Positions 4,336 through 6,704 of a stretch of 6,704 nucleotides of DNA are shown in pieces. Both the position numbers and the translations under genes were made by a program. The notes beneath the pieces are model-generated. The model saw only the letters and a program-made list of their open reading frames with translations. It searched no databases and was not told the origin of the DNA. The stretch is from Bacteroidaceae bacterium. GTDB lineage: Bacteria; Bacteroidota; Bacteroidia; Bacteroidales; Bacteroidaceae. Numbering within the stretch: the stretch's first letter is position 1; each line of letters opens with the position of its first letter. The stretch covers positions 1 to 6,704 of the forward strand of contig JAFYMV010000182.1 of assembly GCA_017548225.1 (NCBI GenBank), read 5' to 3'.

Positions 4336-6704
4336 TTAAGGTATGAACTGGAGAGCAAGGCGCAAGCCGAGGCAGTTGAGCCTGTTGTCAGGAGAGTTGT
4401 AGCTGCGGTTAGCCAAACGACAGTACCTCGCGCTGTTGCTCCAACTACCCCCACGAAGCACGCGGCTAGAGCCAGATGAAGGACCAGTGGGATTAGTCTG
4501 GGCGGAAGAGGAGTAGTAATCATGGTCATACCAATCAGAACACCATTCGTAGACATTACCACTCATATCATAGATACCGAGTTCATTGGGCTGCTTAGTT
4601 TTAACGGCATGAGTCTTGCTTGATGAATTAGAAGTGTACCACGCCACATCACCAATGGTGTTGCTACCGCTATACTTATAGCCTTTGCTTGACTTACCTC
4701 CACGAGCGGCATACTCCCACTCAGCTTCGGTGGGAAGGCGGAAGTTTTCACCGGTCAGTTGATTCAGTTTCTTGATGAAGGTTTGGCAATCGTTCCAGCT
4801 TACCTGCTCTACGGGGCATTGCAAGTCGCCCTTAAAGTTTGAAGGATTAGTACCCATCACCGCTTGCCAAAGCGCTTGAGTCACCTCGGTCTCACCGATA
4901 GAGTAATTGTTTAAAGTCACCTTATGCGCAGGCTTCTCATCACTCTTGGCATCACTACCCTGCTCGCTGGTAGCTCCCATCGTAAAGGTACCTCCCTCGA
5001 CATCAACCATCGTAAACGACACGCCATTGACGGTATAGGTCTTCTTGTCACCATTGGCAAAAGCCGGGGCCTTGGGTTTCTCCATCGAATAGTTTTCTTC
5101 CATGTTTTTTTCACTATCAACCACCGACAGGACGAGGCGCAAGCCGAGGTTGTCGTTCCTGAAGTCGGGAGAGATGTAGCTGCGGTTAGCCACACGACAC
5201 GACCTCGCGCTGCGGTACCAACTGCCCCCACGAAGCACTCGGCTAGAGCCAGATGAAGGACCAGTGGGATTAGTTTGGGCAGAAGAAGAATAATTGCCAT
5301 ACCAATCAGAACACCATTCCCTTACATTACCACTCATATCATAGATGCCGAGTTCATTGGGTTGCTTAGTTTTAACGGCATGAGTCTTGCTTGATGAATT
5401 AGAAGTGTACCACGCCACATCACCAATGGTGTTGCTACCGCTATACTTATAGCCTTTGCTTGACTTACCTCCACGAGCGGCATACTCCCACTCAGCCTCG
5501 GTGGGCAAGCGAAAGTTCTCACCCGTCAACTGATTCAGTTTCTTGATGAAGGTTTGGCAATCGTTCCAGTTTACCTGCTCTACGGGGCGTTGCAAGTCGC
5601 CGGTATAGTACGATGGATTGCTACCCATCACCGCTTGCCATAACTCTTGGGTAACCTCCGTTTCACCGATAGAGTAATTGTTTAAGGTTACCTTATGTGC
5701 CGGTTTCTCATCACTATCGGCATCACTGCCCTGCTCGCTGGTAGCTCCCATCGTAAAGGTGCCTCCCTCGACATCGACCATCGTAAATGACACGCCCTTG
5801 ACGGTGTAGGTCTTCTTGGCACCATTGGCAAAAGCCGGGGCCTTGGGTTTCTCGACCTCCAAGGTAGCCGTTAAGGTATTGTCTGCATTTTCTTTCAAGG
5901 CCACAGTTTTCTCGTAGGGCTCATAGCCAGTCTTCTTAAGCGTCACCTTGTGTGAACCTACAAGCAGATTATCAAGTATCAAAGGTGTTTGTCCTACCTC
6001 TACCCCATCGACAAGTACGGTAGCACGAGAGGGCGAGGAACTGATATCCAACACTCCATAGATAGGTGTAGGAGATGAGAGTTGGATAGTGCGGTCAGTT
6101 AAATCGGTAATGGTAATTACATCTGACATGGTGCGGTACGAGGGGCGCTTCACCTCTACGGTGTATTCGCCAAGTTCAAGATTAAGAGTACACTGACCCT
6201 TACCACGCTGTCGGCCATCAATCCAAATCTCACTCTCAGCATCGGTGGTCAAGGTGATATTGGCAAAGTTGGGCACAAGCGCTACATTGAGTGTAGTGGT
6301 GTTATTATCTGCAACTATAACCGACTGCTCATAGGGTTTGTAGAGAGGCTTGAGCACCTTTACTTGATATGTACCGCTCTTGACGGCATCGCTCTTTAAT
6401 GGCAATTGGCCGATATGCTTATTATCCAGATACACCTGTGCACCATGATGCTCGCTGCTACCTTTGATATCAATCCACCCGAAGTTGGGGCGGAGTGAGA
6501 TATTCTTCTCTACTTTACCCGCCGAAGATACGGTGAGCTTACCCGCTTCGGTGTGATAGTCGGCACACGATACGCGGTAGTCATAGGTGCCATAGGACAT
6601 TGACTTCTCAGCATAGCCGTCGACCACCTCAAGGGGCATACCATCCAGTTCCACAATAGCATTGGCGGGAGTAACATTGAACATCACATACTGCTTGCCG
6701 GCAG
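4336..6704 (-). CDS. PEGA-repeat protein with two tandem FGE-sulfatase domains, likely DGR variable protein (5' partial)
   Basis: The frame is open through the right edge, so the N-terminus is missing. At least 789 residues are encoded, ending at TAA 4336-4338. Residues below count from the GTG at 6687, which is not a proposed start. Four PEGA-type beta-sandwich repeats span about 1-67, 68-140, 141-208 and 209-278; the fourth is the clearest (SSPSRATVLVDGVEVGQTPL). Two SUMF1/FGE-sulfatase domains follow at about 291-520 and 548-780. Each has the LPTEAEWEYAARGG, GIYDMSGNV.EWCSDWY and RVLRGGSW motifs and a linker KPKAPAFANG. The FGE fold is a C-type lectin fold, the scaffold used by DGR variable proteins. 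The two domains share 82 consecutive identical residues (374-455 and 631-712), but in the last 29 residues of the fold they differ at nine, almost all AAC-derived codons. The second domain has two extra residues near 721. The copper-binding cysteine pair of true formylglycine-generating enzymes is not preserved, so a binding role is more likely than enzymatic oxidation. Surface display is inferred from the PEGA repeats; the signal peptide lies outside the window. Confidence 0.88.
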   Translation of the reverse strand, partial: AGKQYVMFNVTPANAIVELDGMPLEVVDGYAEKSMSYGTYDYRVSCADYHTEAGKLTVSSAGKVEKNISLRPNFGWIDIKGSSEHHGAQVYLDNKHIGQLPLKSDAVKSGTYQVKVLKPLYKPYEQSVIVADNNTTTLNVALVPNFANITLTTDAESEIWIDGRQRGKGQCTLNLELGEYTVEVKRPSYRTMSDVITITDLTDRTIQLSSPTPIYGVLDISSSPSRATVLVDGVEVGQTPLILDNLLVGSHKVTLKKTGYEPYEKTVALKENADNTLTATLEVEKPKAPAFANGAKKTYTVKGVSFTMVDVEGGTFTMGATSEQGSDADSDEKPAHKVTLNNYSIGETEVTQELWQAVMGSNPSYYTGDLQRPVEQVNWNDCQTFIKKLNQLTGENFRLPTEAEWEYAARGGKSSKGYKYSGSNTIGDVAWYTSNSSSKTHAVKTKQPNELGIYDMSGNVREWCSDWYGNYSSSAQTNPTGPSSGSSRVLRGGSWYRSARSCRVANRSYISPDFRNDNLGLRLVLSVVDSEKNMEENYSMEKPKAPAFANGDKKTYTVNGVSFTMVDVEGGTFTMGATSEQGSDAKSDEKPAHKVTLNNYSIGETEVTQALWQAVMGTNPSNFKGDLQCPVEQVSWNDCQTFIKKLNQLTGENFRLPTEAEWEYAARGGKSSKGYKYSGSNTIGDVAWYTSNSSSKTHAVKTKQPNELGIYDMSGNVYEWCSDWYDHDYYSSSAQTNPTGPSSGSSRVLRGGSWSNSARYCRLANRSYNSPDNRLNCLGLRLALQFIP
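4357..5082 (-). repeat. Internal duplication, FGE unit copy 2
   Basis: This 726-bp unit runs from the linker (EKPKAPAFANG, residue 536) to the end of the shared LGLRL motif (777). It matches copy 1 at a 771-bp period, rising to 777 bp after a two-codon insertion near residue 721. An exact 134-nt match runs from 4592 to 4725 (copy 1: 5363-5496). It is a recent or gene-conversion-maintained duplication. Confidence 0.92.
4358..4443 (-). repeat. Predicted DGR variable region 2 (C-terminal)
   Basis: An 86-bp block runs from the TGG codon of RGGSW (W749) to the adenine-free tract CTCGGCTTGCGCCT (4358-4371). It encodes the ligand-binding surface of the second lectin-like fold. Variable codons by comparison with the other copy are at residues 750, 751, 755, 758, 764, 768, 770, 771 and 772, with one synonymous change at 766. 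Of 16 differing bases, 13 are A in one of the two copies on the coding strand. Invariant codons lie between them, as expected where the template lacks adenine. Confidence 0.75.
5134..5853 (-). repeat. Internal duplication, FGE unit copy 1
   Basis: This 720-bp unit runs from linker residue 279 to L518 and is the upstream partner of copy 2. After its end a unique spacer (about residues 519-535, containing MEENYSM) joins it to the second unit. The spacer has no counterpart before the first unit, where the PEGA repeats lead directly into the linker. Confidence 0.92.
5135..5220 (-). repeat. Predicted DGR variable region 1 (internal)
   Basis: This is the counterpart of the C-terminal variable region in the first FGE domain, from W490 to L518, also 86 bp with no gaps. 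It ends in the same 14-nt tract (5135-5148), after which the two copies diverge at once. Its variable codons include TAC, CGC, TCG, ATC, TTC, GAC and AAC, where the other copy has AGC, AAC, TAC, AAC, AAC, AAC and TGC. Most are one or two adenine substitutions from AAC. An internal position within a protein is unusual for a DGR variable region. Confidence 0.72.

Noticed and set aside
6685..6687. GTG at 6687, or the ATG next to it, as the start of the PEGA/FGE gene
   Set aside because: The frame stays open upstream to the window edge and the first PEGA repeat already begins here, with no signal peptide; the gene is truncated by the window.

Overview
The window looks like a chromosomal segment of a member of the Bacteroidales (Bacteroidota). 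The evidence is Bacteroides-type promoters (TTTG / TAnnTTTG boxes about 19 bp apart), AT-rich leaders without strong Shine-Dalgarno sites, several lipoproteins with lipoboxes, and a large PEGA plus SUMF1/FGE-sulfatase-domain protein of a kind common in gut and oral Bacteroidetes. The genus cannot be read from the sequence. Every gene I can support is on the minus strand, so the window reads from right to left.

Right end (4336-6704): a large gene, open at its 5' end because it runs off the window. It encodes four PEGA-type beta-sandwich repeats followed by two tandem FGE-sulfatase (C-type-lectin-fold) domains of about 240 residues each. The domains come from an internal duplication with a 771-777 bp period. 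The scaffolds of the two copies are nearly identical, with 82 identical residues in a row and a 134-nt exact match. The last 86 bp of each domain, in contrast, differ at 16 positions. Thirteen of these have an adenine on the coding strand in one copy, and the other three are compatible with a template adenine that mutated in both. Immediately after this block both copies share a 14-nt adenine-free tract, and then the similarity stops. This is the signature of a diversity-generating retroelement (DGR) target with two variable regions (VRs), one at the C-terminus and one in the middle of the same protein. No template repeat (TR) or reverse transcriptase (RT) is visible here, so they would have to lie elsewhere.

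Middle (3769-4335): a 567-bp gene-free stretch. It holds a long, imperfect 61-nt stem-loop shortly after the DGR-target gene, a cluster of direct and inverted repeats built on a 22-bp unit, and a probable promoter for the next operon.

Left centre (935-3768): a probable four-gene operon. It encodes two paralogous LPP20-like lipoproteins, a lipoprotein DNA/RNA non-specific endonuclease with its catalytic residues intact, and a PD-(D/E)XK (RecB/Cas4-like) nuclease. It ends in a strong intrinsic terminator at 877-914.

Left end (1-817): two small genes of unknown function, each with its own Bacteroides-type promoter. The leftmost is cut by the window edge.
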